From contig JAFYSZ010000001.1 in NCBI GenBank assembly GCA_017559135.1, positions 186,001 to 250,000 of the forward strand: DNA of 64,000 nucleotides. The letters are read 5' to 3'. The notes below the pieces were generated by a model. That model saw only the letters and a list, made by a program, of their open reading frames with translations. It ran no database searches and was not told where the DNA came from. A program made the translations under genes and the position numbers. The first letter of the stretch is position 1. Each line of letters begins with the position of its first letter. Shown here one piece after another: positions 28,456 through 38,298 of this stretch. Source of the DNA: Bacteroidales bacterium (GTDB lineage: Bacteria > Bacteroidota > Bacteroidia > Bacteroidales > P3).

Positions 28456-30231
28456 ATGGAAACTAAATTACAATCACTTATATCAAAAGCTTTCAAAGAT
28501 TTATTTAATTGTGAAGTAGAAGAAAGCACAATTTCTTTAACCGCAACTAAGAAAGAATTTAAAGGAGATTTTACTTTGGTTGTTTTTCCTTTTTTACAAA
28601 AATGTGGAGAAAAGAATCCTGTGGCATTAGCTCAAAAAATAGGGGAATATGTGGTAGAAAAATCCGAAGAAATAGAAGGATTTAACGTAATAAAAGGCTT
28701 TTTGAATTTTGAAATATCACCAAAATATTGGTTGAAGTTCTTAAATGATAACTATCAAAATACAAATTATGGTTATCAACCAAAGAAAGATGACAAAACA
28801 ATAGTAATAGAATATTCTTCACCAAACACAAATAAACCTCTTCACTTAGGTCATATTAGAAATAACTTACTTGGTTGGTCTGTTGCTCAGATTTTGAAAG
28901 CAAATGGATACGATGTGAAAAAAGTAAACTTGGTTAATGACCGTGGAATACACATTTGTAAATCTATGCTTGCGTGGCAAAAATTTTCTGCGGGAGAAAC
29001 ACCTGAAAAAAGCGGAATGAAAGGCGATCATTTAGTAGGAAAATATTACGTAGAGTTTGATAAAGCCTATAAAGCAGAGATTGCCGATTTGGTTTCAAAG
29101 GGTGTGGAAAAGGAAGAAGCAGAAAAAACTGCTCCAATCTTGCTTGAAGCACAGGCAATGTTGAAAAAATGGGAGGAAAAAGACGAAGAAGTTTTGAATC
29201 TTTGGAGAACAATGAACGGTTGGGTGTATGAGGGATTTGATGCTACATATAAACAACTCGGAGTGGACTTTGACAAAGTTTATTACGAATCAGAAACCTT
29301 CCTTTTAGGAAAAGATTTAGTTCAACAAGGCTTAGAAAAAGGCGTTTTCTATAAAAGAGAAGACGGATCGGTTTGGATAGACCTTACAACAGATGGATTA
29401 GATGAAAAACTCTTACTAAGAAAAGACGGAACATCTGTTTATATGACACAAGACTTAGGAACAGCATGTTTGCGTCATAATGACTTTGATTCAGATAGAC
29501 TTATCTATGTAGTAGGTAACGAACAAAACTATCATTTTGCTGTTTTGAAACTTGTTTTGCAAAAATTAGGAATGCAATGGTCAGACAATCTATATCATCT
29601 CTCATACGGAATGGTAGAATTGCCTAACGGAAAGATGAAATCAAGAGAAGGAACAGTTGTAGATGCTGATGATTTGATGCAACAAATGGTAGAAACTGCT
29701 AAAAATCAAACCTTAGAACACGGAAAGACAGAAGGATTTAGCGAAGAACAAGCCTTAGAACTTTATAATCAACTTTCATTGGGAGCATTAAAGTATTTTA
29801 TTTTGAAAGTTGATCCAAAAAAGAATATGTTGTTTAATCCTGAGGAATCAATCGACTTTAATGGAAACACAGGTCCTTTCATTCAATACACTCATGCAAG
29901 AGCTTGCTCGATTATTCGTAAGAGTGGAAGTAGCGAATTGAAATTAGAAGGAGATATAACCTTTAATGAAAAAGAATTAGAGGTAATAAAAACCTTACAT
30001 TCATTCTCAGCCGTTGTTCAACAAGCAGGAAAAACCTATTCTCCTGCACTAATTGCGAACTATGTTTACGAATTAGCAAAGAACTTCAATACATTCTATC
30101 AAGATACGCCGATTTTGAAAGAAGAAGACGAAAAATTGAAAAATATGCGTTTGTGTCTAACATATTTCACTGCAAATACAATAAAAATTGCAATGAGTTT
30201 GTTAGGTATACAAGTGCCAGAAAGAATGTAA
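28456..30231 (+). CDS. argS: arginyl-tRNA synthetase
   Basis: 591 aa, full length. It has an N-terminal Arg-tRNA synthetase additional domain, the HIGH-type signature SSPNTNKPLHLGHIRNN, QDLGTACLRH, the KMSKS-equivalent KMKSREG, and a C-terminal DALR anticodon-binding domain ending LLGIQVPERM. It charges tRNA-Arg in the cytoplasm. The clpS gene follows about 20 bases after the stop codon. Confidence 0.97.
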   Translation: METKLQSLISKAFKDLFNCEVEESTISLTATKKEFKGDFTLVVFPFLQKCGEKNPVALAQKIGEYVVEKSEEIEGFNVIKGFLNFEISPKYWLKFLNDNYQNTNYGYQPKKDDKTIVIEYSSPNTNKPLHLGHIRNNLLGWSVAQILKANGYDVKKVNLVNDRGIHICKSMLAWQKFSAGETPEKSGMKGDHLVGKYYVEFDKAYKAEIADLVSKGVEKEEAEKTAPILLEAQAMLKKWEEKDEEVLNLWRTMNGWVYEGFDATYKQLGVDFDKVYYESETFLLGKDLVQQGLEKGVFYKREDGSVWIDLTTDGLDEKLLLRKDGTSVYMTQDLGTACLRHNDFDSDRLIYVVGNEQNYHFAVLKLVLQKLGMQWSDNLYHLSYGMVELPNGKMKSREGTVVDADDLMQQMVETAKNQTLEHGKTEGFSEEQALELYNQLSLGALKYFILKVDPKKNMLFNPEESIDFNGNTGPFIQYTHARACSIIRKSGSSELKLEGDITFNEKELEVIKTLHSFSAVVQQAGKTYSPALIANYVYELAKNFNTFYQDTPILKEEDEKLKNMRLCLTYFTANTIKIAMSLLGIQVPERM

Positions 30232-30251
30232 AAACGAAAAAAAATTTTGCA

Positions 30252-30530
30252 GTGGAAGGTGTAATAACTCAAACCGAAGAGAAAAAATCTCTAATTGACC
30301 AATCAGAAGGAGGAAATGAACTTCTTGTTTTTAACGATGACGTACATACTTTTGATTATGTAATAGATTGTTTGCAGAAAATATGCAAATTAACAAAGGA
30401 ACAAGCAGTTACTTGTACCAATATTATACATTACAAAGGTCTTTGCATAGTTAAACACGGCTCGCTTGATACTTTGAAACCTATGTGTGTGGAGTTAGAG
30501 AAAAAAGGATTGAGTTGTGAAATTAGATAA
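30252..30530 (+). CDS. clpS: ATP-dependent Clp protease adaptor ClpS
   Basis: 92 aa from a GTG at 30252. A longer frame from an ATG at 30153 would overlap argS by 79 bases and add residues that ClpS lacks. Family features are VFNDDVHTFDYVIDCL (the N-degron-binding region), CTNIIHYKGLCIVKHG, and a C-terminal LEKKGLSCEIR. ClpS delivers N-end-rule substrates to ClpAP/ClpCP. The start is the uncertain part. Confidence 0.88.
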   Translation: MEGVITQTEEKKSLIDQSEGGNELLVFNDDVHTFDYVIDCLQKICKLTKEQAVTCTNIIHYKGLCIVKHGSLDTLKPMCVELEKKGLSCEIR

Positions 30531-30552
30531 ACAATAAAAAAAATAAGAAGTT

Positions 30553-31020
30553 ATGGATTTATTTGTAATTTTATTGCTTTTATTAGGAGGTTTGACTCTT
30601 GTAGTGCTTGAACTCTTAGCCGTGCCGGGCACAACTATTGTAGGACTTAGCGGATTAGGACTTTTGATTTACGGAAACTATGAAGTCTTTCAAGAATTTG
30701 GCGAAGTTTGGGGCTATACCTCTATTTTAATTTGCTCAGTTATATGTATATGTTTGTTAATATATTCTTTGAGAGCAAAAACTTGGAAACGTTTTTCGTT
30801 AAACACTTCAATAGATTCAAAAGTCAATGTTGTAGATGAAAAAATCAAAATAGGGGATAAGGGAGTTGCTATCACACGCTTAGCACCTGTTGGAATGGCA
30901 GAATTTAATGGCGAAAGAATAGAGGTTTACTCTTCTACAACTTTTATAGATGCTAATACATCTTTGGAAATTGAAGCAATTGAAGGTAATAGAGTTAGAG
31001 TAAAAGTAATAAATAATTAA
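30553..31020 (+). CDS. NfeD-family membrane protein
   Basis: 155 aa. It has two or three N-terminal hydrophobic helices (about 2-20, 24-40 and 54-72) and a C-terminal OB-fold (GDKGVAITRLAPVGMAEFNGERIEVYSS) typical of short NfeD proteins. NfeD pairs with flotillin-like proteins, and here the flotillin-like floA starts 12 bases downstream. Together they are thought to organise membrane microdomains. Confidence 0.88.
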   Translation: MDLFVILLLLLGGLTLVVLELLAVPGTTIVGLSGLGLLIYGNYEVFQEFGEVWGYTSILICSVICICLLIYSLRAKTWKRFSLNTSIDSKVNVVDEKIKIGDKGVAITRLAPVGMAEFNGERIEVYSSTTFIDANTSLEIEAIEGNRVRVKVINN

Positions 31021-31032
31021 AATCAAAAAACT

Positions 31033-32013
31033 ATGAACACAATTATTTTCGGGATTATACTCGTTGTAGTATTCCTAATTGTATTTCTTTATTTGGTTCC
31101 AATCAATCAATGGTTCCAATGTGTGCTTAATGGAGTTAAAATATCAATTGTGCAATTGATATTTATGCGTTGGAGAAAAGTTCCGCCAGCAGTTATTGTT
31201 AATGCAATGATTAACTCAAAGAAAGCAGGATTAAATTTGAGTGCAGATTTGTTAGAGGCTCACTATTTAGCAGGAGGACACGTTAGAAGTGTGGTTAATG
31301 CTTTGATTTCTGCTGATAAAGCGAATATGTCTTTGGATTTCAAAACAGCAACAGCGATTGACCTTGCAGGAAGAGATGTTTTAGAAGCAGTTCAAATGTC
31401 TGTAAATCCAAAAGTCTTAGACACTCCGGCTGTAACAGCCGTTGCAAGTAATGGTATTCAATTGATTGTTAAAGCGAGAGTTACAGTTAGAGCAAATATT
31501 CGTCAATTAGTAGGAGGTGCAGGAGAAGAAACTGTTCTTGCACGTGTTGGAGAAGGAATTGTAACTGCAATTGGTTCGGCAAAAAATCATGCAGAAGTGT
31601 TAGAAAACCCTGATTCAATTTCAAAACTTGTGCTTTCAAAAGGCTTAGATACAGGAACAGCGTTTGAAATCCTTTCAATCGATATAGCAGATATTGATGT
31701 AGGAAAAAATATCGGTGCTCAACTTCAAATGGATCAAGCATACGCCGATAAAAATATTGCACAAGCAAGAGCAGAAGAAAGACGTGCAATGGCGATTGCA
31801 GTAGAACAAGAAATGAAAGCAAAAGCCCAAGAAATGAAAGCAAAAGTTATTGAAGCAGAAGCAGAAGTTCCTTTGGCAATGTCGGAAGCTTTCAAAAAAG
31901 GTTACTTAGGTATTATGGATTATTACAGAATGCAAAATATAAAAGCCGATACCGAAATGCGTGAAAGCATATCAAAGCCAGCAGGTCTTACAGAGACAAA
32001 AGAAAGTAAATGA
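31033..32013 (+). CDS. floA: flotillin-like protein FloA
   Basis: 326 aa. It has an N-terminal membrane segment (3-22), then an SPFH-type domain with [19 protein letters not shown] and GNIGAQLQ-like [19 protein letters not shown], and a C-terminal alanine/glutamate-rich coiled coil ([19 protein letters not shown]). It matches the FloA/YqfA (UPF0365) family. It follows nfeD by 12 bases, and its stop codon overlaps the uvrA start (ATGA). Confidence 0.93.
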   Translation: MNTIIFGIILVVVFLIVFLYLVPINQWFQCVLNGVKISIVQLIFMRWRKVPPAVIVNAMINSKKAGLNLSADLLEAHYLAGGHVRSVVNALISADKANMSLDFKTATAIDLAGRDVLEAVQMSVNPKVLDTPAVTAVASNGIQLIVKARVTVRANIRQLVGGAGEETVLARVGEGIVTAIGSAKNHAEVLENPDSISKLVLSKGLDTGTAFEILSIDIADIDVGKNIGAQLQMDQAYADKNIAQARAEERRAMAIAVEQEMKAKAQEMKAKVIEAEAEVPLAMSEAFKKGYLGIMDYYRMQNIKADTEMRESISKPAGLTETKESK

Positions 32014-34772
32014 TTGTTGCAAAAGGAATAAAGGTTAATAATCTAAAAAATATAGATGTAAATATACCAACAAATAAATTGGTAGTTATTACAGGCGTTT
32101 CTGGAAGTGGAAAAACATCTTTGGCTTTCGATACGCTGTTTGCAGAGGGGCAAAGACGTTATGTTGAAAGTCTTTCTTCGTATGCAAGAGGTTTTTTAGG
32201 AAGAATGAACAAGCCCGAAGTTGAAAAAATTTCGGGCTTGTCGCCTGCAATCGCTGTTGAACAAAGAGTAATGAATAGAAACCCTCGTTCAACAGTTGGA
32301 ACAACAACAGAAATTTACGAATACATTAAATTGCTTTTTGCAAGAATAGGAAAAACTTATTCTCCTATCTCAAATCAAGAAGTAAAGCGTCATAGCGTTC
32401 AAAATGTTGTAGAAGAGGTTTTTGAAAACATTAAAAACAAAGAAAGAATCCTTGTTGTATCTCCTTTACAACTTAAAACAGATGAAAATCTTAAAGAAAA
32501 ATTAGAACTTTTAGTTCAATTAGGTTACGTAAGAATAATAATAGATAATCAAATTCACAGAATTGAAGACGTTTTAGAAGAAGAAAGAAAGGATTTGAAA
32601 GAGATAAATCTTTTAATTGACCGTTTGACAATAGAAAAAGATAATGAAGAAGTTCAAATGCGTCTTTCCGATTCTGTACATACTGCTTTTAATGAGTCAG
32701 ATGGCTTTTGTGATATTGTAGATGCTGAGGGAAAAATTTATCACTACTCAAATCGTTTTGAAGCGGACGGAATAACTTTTGTAAAGCCTTCTGCAAACTT
32801 TTTTTCCTTTAATAACCCGTATGGAGCCTGCAAAACCTGCTCGGGATCGGGGCAAATAGAAGGAATTTCCGAAGATTTAGTAATCACACGCCCTGATTTA
32901 TCGGTTTATGAAGGTGTTGTAAACTGTTGGAAAGGGGAGGTGATGAAAAAATTTTATAAGGATTTTATCAATAAAGCATTTGAAAAATTCCCTATTCATA
33001 AGCCTTATAATCAACTCAACGAACAACAAAAAGATTTTCTTTGGAATAGCAAAGGAAAAATCATAGGAATAAATGAGTTTTTTGAGTATGTAAAATCAGA
33101 AAGTTATAAAATACAATATAGAGTCTTGCTTTCTCGCTATACAGGTCGCACAACTTGTCATGATTGCAAAGGAACAAGACTTAGAAAAGATGCTTCGTAT
33201 GTGAAAATAGCAGGAAAGTCAATCATAGACTTGATGTTATTGCCGGTAGATGAACTCTTAGAATTTTTTGTTAATCTAAAACTCACCGAATACGAAGAAA
33301 AAGTTTCGCAACGTCTTCTTATAGAAATTAAAACCCGCTTAAACTATCTTATAGAAGTAGGTTTAGGTTATTTAACCCTTAATAGACAAAGTTCAACCCT
33401 TTCGGGAGGCGAGAGTCAGCGTATTTCGCTCGCAACTTCCTTAGGAAGTCCGCTTGTAGGCAGTATGTATATTTTAGATGAGCCTACAATAGGTTTGCAT
33501 ACTTGCGATACGCAAAGATTGATTGGTGTTTTGCTGAAATTAAGAGACTTAGGTAATACAGTAATTGTTGTAGAACACGATGAGGAAGTAATAAAAGCAG
33601 CGGATTATATAGTAGATATTGGTCCGTTTGCAGGACAAAAGGGAGGAGAAGTGGTGTTTAGTGGGGAGTATAGCAAGATGTTAGAAAGAGCTTCTACACT
33701 TACTTCTCAATTTATAAAAGGAGAGCGTACAATTCCTTTACCTGAGTCGGTTAGAAAATGGAAAGAGTTTATTCAAATTGATAATATAACTGAAAATAAT
33801 CTTAAAGGAGTTAGTTTAAAACTTCCTTTGAAAGTAAAAACCGTTATTTGCGGAGTTTCAGGCTCTGGAAAAACAACGCTTGTTCGCAAAGCCTTATTGC
33901 CAAACATTCAAGGTCATCTTGGATTGTCTATGGATTGTGTGCCAAAGAGTTCTCCGATTACAGGCTCTTTGAATTTACTTGAAGCAGTTGAGATGGTAGA
34001 TCAAAATCCTATTGGTCGCTCTTCGCGATCTAATCCCGCAACTTATCTTGGTGCTTTTGACGAAATCCGAACCTTATTTTCGGAACAACCTCTTGCAAAA
34101 AAACGTGGATTAAAGCCTGGTTATTTTTCTTTTAACACCGAAGGCGGTCGCTGTGAGGAGTGTAAAGGAGAGGGAAGTGTTACAATCTCAATGCAATTTA
34201 TGGCAGACGTTGTCTTAGAGTGCGAACACTGTAAAGGAAAACGTTATAAAGAAGAAGCACTTGAAGTAAAATATCGTGAAAAAAGCATTTTTGATGTTTT
34301 AGATATGACAATAGATGAGGCTTACGAGTTTTTCTCAGAAGATAGCAATAATTTATGTAGGAGGATTTCTCAAAAAATCTATTCACTCATAAAGGTAGGG
34401 TTAGGATACTTAAAATTAGGACAAAGTTCCGCTACTTTATCGGGTGGAGAGGCTCAAAGAATAAAATTAGCTTACTTTTTATCAAAAGGAAATACTGAAA
34501 AAAAGACTGTTTTCATTTTTGACGAACCTTCAACAGGCTTACATTTTTATGATATTCTAAAACTTAATCAATCCTTTGACGAATTGGTTAATTTAGGGCA
34601 TAGTGTCGTAATCATAGAACATAATTTAGATATAATAAAAACAGCAGATTGGCTGATAGAATTAGGTCCAGAAGGTGGAAAAAAAGGAGGGAATATCATC
34701 TTTGAAGGAAAACCGCAATCCTTAATCAAAGAAGATACCCCCACTTCTAAGTATTTGAAAGATAAATTTTAG
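32010..34772 (+). CDS. uvrA: excinuclease ABC subunit A
   Basis: 920 aa. It has two ABC ATPase halves: Walker [13 protein letters not shown] and [13 protein letters not shown], signatures LSGGESQR and LSGGEAQR, and Walker [11 protein letters not shown] and [10 protein letters not shown]. Zinc-finger cysteine pairs are [25 protein letters not shown] and CEHCKGKR. It recognises DNA lesions with UvrB in nucleotide excision repair. The start overlaps the floA stop by four bases, so it is translationally coupled to nfeD-floA. It is slightly short for the family but complete. Confidence 0.95.
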   Translation: MIVAKGIKVNNLKNIDVNIPTNKLVVITGVSGSGKTSLAFDTLFAEGQRRYVESLSSYARGFLGRMNKPEVEKISGLSPAIAVEQRVMNRNPRSTVGTTTEIYEYIKLLFARIGKTYSPISNQEVKRHSVQNVVEEVFENIKNKERILVVSPLQLKTDENLKEKLELLVQLGYVRIIIDNQIHRIEDVLEEERKDLKEINLLIDRLTIEKDNEEVQMRLSDSVHTAFNESDGFCDIVDAEGKIYHYSNRFEADGITFVKPSANFFSFNNPYGACKTCSGSGQIEGISEDLVITRPDLSVYEGVVNCWKGEVMKKFYKDFINKAFEKFPIHKPYNQLNEQQKDFLWNSKGKIIGINEFFEYVKSESYKIQYRVLLSRYTGRTTCHDCKGTRLRKDASYVKIAGKSIIDLMLLPVDELLEFFVNLKLTEYEEKVSQRLLIEIKTRLNYLIEVGLGYLTLNRQSSTLSGGESQRISLATSLGSPLVGSMYILDEPTIGLHTCDTQRLIGVLLKLRDLGNTVIVVEHDEEVIKAADYIVDIGPFAGQKGGEVVFSGEYSKMLERASTLTSQFIKGERTIPLPESVRKWKEFIQIDNITENNLKGVSLKLPLKVKTVICGVSGSGKTTLVRKALLPNIQGHLGLSMDCVPKSSPITGSLNLLEAVEMVDQNPIGRSSRSNPATYLGAFDEIRTLFSEQPLAKKRGLKPGYFSFNTEGGRCEECKGEGSVTISMQFMADVVLECEHCKGKRYKEEALEVKYREKSIFDVLDMTIDEAYEFFSEDSNNLCRRISQKIYSLIKVGLGYLKLGQSSATLSGGEAQRIKLAYFLSKGNTEKKTVFIFDEPSTGLHFYDILKLNQSFDELVNLGHSVVIIEHNLDIIKTADWLIELGPEGGKKGGNIIFEGKPQSLIKEDTPTSKYLKDKF

Positions 34773-34774
34773 AC

Positions 34775-35611
34775 TTAATATTTTTGAATATCGATTAACC
34801 TAACGCCATCTAACCACACAGCAACACAACCTACCATTTTATTTTCGCCTTTTACCTTTACAGGTTGCAAAGTTACTGCATCAACAATCTCAAAATACTC
34901 CAAAGTAAATTCTTTCCTCATTTTAAATTCTCCTTCTACATATCCTTTTACTTGCGAAACAGAAAGAGTTTTCATCAATGAAGCAGATTTTAAAAGAATT
35001 TCATGAATTTTTGGTGCAATTTGGCGAGCCTCAGGCGATAAACGTCTGTTTCGAGAACTTGTTGCTAAGCCATCTTCATCTCTATAAATAGGACATTCCA
35101 CTATTTCAATAGGAATAGAAAATTGTTTAACTAAATCTTTTACTATTGCAACTTGTTGATAGTCTTTTTCACCGAAATATGCTCTGTCTGCTTTTGACCA
35201 ATTGAATAATTTATGAACAATAGTTGCTACTCCGTTGAAATGTCCAGGGCGTTGTGGACCTTCCAAAACGCTTTCTAAACTTCCAAAATTGTAAGTAAAT
35301 TCTGGCGTTTCTTTATAAACTTCTTCCGCACTTGGAGCAAAGACAAAATCACAATTTACACTCTCTAATGAAGCCAAATCGCCCTCTAAGTCTCTTGGAT
35401 AAGTCTCTAAATCTTCTTTGTTGTTGAATTGAATAGGGTTTACAAACACACTGCAAATCAAAACATCATTTTCGTTTTTTGCTCTTTTGGCTAAGGATAA
35501 GTGTCCTTGATGTAAAGCCCCCATTGTTGGCAAAAGGCCAATTGTTTTCTTTTCTTGCTTTAATTTATCTACACAAGATAATAATTCATCTATTGTATAA
35601 CAAACTTGCAT
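34775..35611 (-). CDS. panC: pantoate--beta-alanine ligase
   Basis: 278 aa. It has the ATP-binding PTMGALHQGHLSLAK (HxGH), VFVNPIQFN, FGEKDYQQV and SSRNRRLSPEAR. It joins pantoate and beta-alanine to pantothenate, the precursor of coenzyme A. The beta-alanine supplier panD lies 19 kb away, in another operon. The stop codon is two bases from that of the convergent uvrA. Confidence 0.96.
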   Translation of the reverse strand: MQVCYTIDELLSCVDKLKQEKKTIGLLPTMGALHQGHLSLAKRAKNENDVLICSVFVNPIQFNNKEDLETYPRDLEGDLASLESVNCDFVFAPSAEEVYKETPEFTYNFGSLESVLEGPQRPGHFNGVATIVHKLFNWSKADRAYFGEKDYQQVAIVKDLVKQFSIPIEIVECPIYRDEDGLATSSRNRRLSPEARQIAPKIHEILLKSASLMKTLSVSQVKGYVEGEFKMRKEFTLEYFEIVDAVTLQPVKVKGENKMVGCVAVWLDGVRLIDIQKY

Positions 35612-35623
35612 AACTGTTATATA

Positions 35624-36127
35624 TTATTTATTGTTTATTTCTTCATCATTTTCTTCTTCAACCTCTTCGTAAGATGTAAATTCTTCATTTTCTTCTATTT
35701 GATTCTCATTTTGAGGTGTGAGATTCTTTTTAATTCTTTGTATTTTATTTGGTAATTCCAATAAGAAATTGATTATAGTGATTACAATGCTAAACCAAAA
35801 TGCGTCAGAAAAACTCTCAACCCTAAAATCGCTTACCAAACGTGAAGTTAAAAGAATGATAAACGCATTTATAAAAAGTTGAAACAATCCAAAACTCATA
35901 AGAATCAAAGGAGCAGATAAAAGTTTTAAGATAGGTTTCAAAAAAGAGTTGAGTAAACTAATCACAAGAGCTGAAATAATAGCAGTAGTAAAAGAACTGA
36001 TTTGCACAAAGTTAAATAAATAACTCGCAATCAAAACAGAAATAGACATAATTAAAACCTTAATCCAAAATCTGCCTTTGATTGGAGAAGGAGAATCATC
36101 ATTCAAGTTAATTTTATAAGCTTTCAT
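35624..36127 (-). CDS. YvlD/phage-holin-4-like small membrane protein
   Basis: 167 aa. It has four hydrophobic helices (about 22-42, 45-65, 72-92 and 100-120), with the family-typical ALVISLLNSFLKPILKLLSAPL. The tail is strongly acidic (QIEENEEFTSYEEVEEENDE). The family (phage holin IV/YvlD) is named for distant similarity only, and no lytic role is implied. It lies 12 bases upstream of panC on the minus strand. A minus-strand TATATTTG (plus 36148-36155) precedes it. Confidence 0.75.
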   Translation of the reverse strand: MKAYKINLNDDSPSPIKGRFWIKVLIMSISVLIASYLFNFVQISSFTTAIISALVISLLNSFLKPILKLLSAPLILMSFGLFQLFINAFIILLTSRLVSDFRVESFSDAFWFSIVITIINFLLELPNKIQRIKKNLTPQNENQIEENEEFTSYEEVEEENDEEINNK

Positions 36128-36202
36128 TTTTATCTTTATTTAAATTGCAAATATACAATCCTTTTTTCAAAGAAAAAAACATAGTTTTTTGAAAAATGTT
36201 CG

Positions 36203-36210
36203 TACATTTG
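36203..36210 (+). promoter_or_regulatory. -7 element TACATTTG of fabG
   Basis: TACATTTG lies 30 bases before the fabG ATG. The nearest TTTG is only 11 bases upstream, so the -33 element is unclear. Confidence 0.45.
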
Positions 36211-36240
36211 CAAAATACTAAACTATAAAATAGAAATAAA

Positions 36241-36987
36241 ATGAAATTACTTGAAGAAAAAGTTGCTCTAATTACAGGAGCATCTCGTGGAATCGGAAAA
36301 GCAATAGCATTAGAATTTGCAAAACAAGGCTGTAATATAGCATTCACTGATGTAAGAGAAGATGAAAATATGAAGGCTTGTCAAGCTGAATTAGAAGCAA
36401 TGGGAGTTAAAGCAAAAGGATACGCTTCTAATGCTGCATCTTTTGAAGACAGTGCTTTGCTTGTAGAAAACGTAGTAAAGGAATTTGGAAGAATAGACGT
36501 ATTAGTAAATAACGCAGGCATCACAAGAGACAATCTTTTGATGAGAATGAGCGAACAAGATTGGGATTTAGTTATAAATGTTAATCTAAAAAGTATATTT
36601 AACCTTACACACGCTTGCCAAAAAGTTATGTTGAAACAAAGAAGCGGCTCAATAATCAATATGAGTAGCGTTGTAGGAGTTAGCGGCAATGCAGGACAAA
36701 GCAATTACTCAGCTTCAAAAGCAGGAATCATAGGATTCACTAAGAGTATCGCCAAAGAATTAGGCTCACGCAACATTCGTTGTAACGCAATCGCACCAGG
36801 ATTTATCATAACCGATATGACAGCTCAACTTTCAGAAGAAGTAAGAAAAGGCTGGGAAGAAAAAATTCCATTAAGAAGAGGAGGAAAACCAGAAGAAGTA
36901 GCAAAAGCATGTGTTTTCTTAGCATCTGATTTAAGCTCTTATGTAAGCGGACAAGTAATCCACGTTTGCGGAGCGATGAATTGTTAA
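36241..36987 (+). CDS. fabG: 3-oxoacyl-ACP reductase FabG
   Basis: 248 aa. It is a classical short-chain dehydrogenase with the NADPH site TGASRGIGKAIA, NNAGITRD, the catalytic Ser in NMSSVVG and YSASKAG (YxxxK). It ends VHVCGAMNC, the tail typical of Bacteroidales FabG. It reduces 3-oxoacyl-ACP in fatty-acid elongation. A PLP enzyme follows 27 bases downstream on the same strand. Confidence 0.93.
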   Translation: MKLLEEKVALITGASRGIGKAIALEFAKQGCNIAFTDVREDENMKACQAELEAMGVKAKGYASNAASFEDSALLVENVVKEFGRIDVLVNNAGITRDNLLMRMSEQDWDLVINVNLKSIFNLTHACQKVMLKQRSGSIINMSSVVGVSGNAGQSNYSASKAGIIGFTKSIAKELGSRNIRCNAIAPGFIITDMTAQLSEEVRKGWEEKIPLRRGGKPEEVAKACVFLASDLSSYVSGQVIHVCGAMNC

Positions 36988-37014
36988 TGAATATAAACAA
37001 AAAAATAAATATAT

Positions 37015-38217
37015 ATGAAAAAATTTGATCCAGCAACAGCAATCAGCGCTGTTCAAAGTATTTCTCCTGAAAGAGGAGTGAATCCTAATATAAACGATTC
37101 AGCAACCTTTACATTCCCTTACGGACAAACAATGACAGATACTTTCCACGGAGAAACAGAAGGATATTACCTATATTCACGTCATTGGAATCCATCAAAC
37201 TTCGCATTATGTCAAGCATTGGCAGCAATGGAAGGTACAGAAGCAGCTTGGGTAACAGGCTCTGGAATGGCTGCAATCACATGTTCTTTAATGCACTTCT
37301 TGAAAGCAGGTGATCACTGTGTAGCTTCTCAAACAGTTTATGGAGGAACATTTGCATTTTTAAAGAATTATATCGTAAAATACGGAGTTGAAGTAACTTT
37401 TGTAGACACAACAAACCTTGAAGAAGTAAAAGCAGCAATGCGTCCTAATACAAAAGTTGTTTATACAGAACTTATGTCAAATCCTTTGTTAAGAATAGCA
37501 AACATAGCTGGCTTAAAAGAAATAGCATCTAACGGAGGAGCAAAATTATTAGTAGATAACACATTTACACCAATGATATTCTCTCCATATAAATTAGGAG
37601 CAGACGTTGTAATCTATTCAATGACAAAATTTGTCAATGGAAAGAACGACTGTGTAGCAGGAGCAATCTGTGCAGACGCAGCAACAATCAACGCAATGAT
37701 AGATGTAAATGACGGAACAGCAATGTTATTAGGACCAGTCTTAGATTCATTCCGCTCAACTTCTATTTTAAAGAATCTTTACACATTACATATCCGTATG
37801 CAACAACATTCAAAAAATGCAGCGTACCTTTCTAAGAGATTTAATGAAATAGGAATTAAAGCAAACTATCCAGGAAACGAAGATCACGTAGATTACGCTT
37901 TAATGACATCTCAAATGAACGAAGGATATGGCTACGGTGGAATGATAGCAATTGACCTTGGAACAGCAGAACGTGCAAACAAATTTATGGAAGCAATGCA
38001 AAACAAAGGCGTTGGTTACTTAGCAGTTTCATTAGGCTACTTCCGTACATTATTCTCTTGCTCTGGAAAATCAACATCATCAGAAGTACCAGAAGATGTA
38101 CAAAAGAAAATGGGAATGAGCGAAGGATTAGTTCGTTATTCAGTTGGATTAGACAACGATATGGAACACACATTCCAATTAATCCAAGAAGCATTAAAAG
38201 AAATCAACTTTATCTAA
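37015..38217 (+). CDS. Cys/Met metabolism PLP-dependent enzyme (methionine gamma-lyase-like)
   Basis: 400 aa, fold type I trans-sulfuration family. It has the substrate/PLP region YLYSRHWNPSNFALCQALAAMEGTE, SGMAAI, the PLP-stacking tyrosine region TVYGGTFAFLK, LLVDNTFTPM, and the PLP lysine in YSMTKFVNGKNDCVAGAI. The family covers cystathionine synthases and lyases, O-acetylhomoserine sulfhydrylase and methionine gamma-lyase. The C-terminal CSGKSTSSEVPEDVQ and GLVRYSVGLDN favour a methionine gamma-lyase-like enzyme, but the reaction cannot be fixed by reading. It ends at a large palindrome shared with the restriction-modification locus. Confidence 0.8.
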   Translation: MKKFDPATAISAVQSISPERGVNPNINDSATFTFPYGQTMTDTFHGETEGYYLYSRHWNPSNFALCQALAAMEGTEAAWVTGSGMAAITCSLMHFLKAGDHCVASQTVYGGTFAFLKNYIVKYGVEVTFVDTTNLEEVKAAMRPNTKVVYTELMSNPLLRIANIAGLKEIASNGGAKLLVDNTFTPMIFSPYKLGADVVIYSMTKFVNGKNDCVAGAICADAATINAMIDVNDGTAMLLGPVLDSFRSTSILKNLYTLHIRMQQHSKNAAYLSKRFNEIGIKANYPGNEDHVDYALMTSQMNEGYGYGGMIAIDLGTAERANKFMEAMQNKGVGYLAVSLGYFRTLFSCSGKSTSSEVPEDVQKKMGMSEGLVRYSVGLDNDMEHTFQLIQEALKEINFI

Positions 38218-38220
38218 AAA

Positions 38221-38298
38221 TATTTCTTAGATTTAAAAAAATAAAGCATAGAAAAAAAATTTTTTTTCTATGCTTTATTTTTTTATTTCTTAGAGTTA
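38221..38298. terminator. 25-bp-arm palindrome flanked by direct repeats
   Basis: A perfect inverted repeat (38235-38259 with 38260-38284, built around ATAAAGCATAG) separates the convergent PLP-enzyme and dpnA genes and can act as a bidirectional terminator. An 11-base direct repeat TATTTCTTAGA flanks it (38221-38231 and 38284-38294). These are degenerate copies of the TAAAWCAAAGAAATA family. Confidence 0.75.

Noticed and set aside
30153..30251. N-terminal extension of clpS from ATG at 30153
   Set aside because: It overlaps argS by 79 bases in another frame and has no ClpS-like sequence.
35624..36127. Phage remnant suggested by the holin-like protein
   Set aside because: This family (YvlD-like) is common in chromosomes, and no other phage gene is near.
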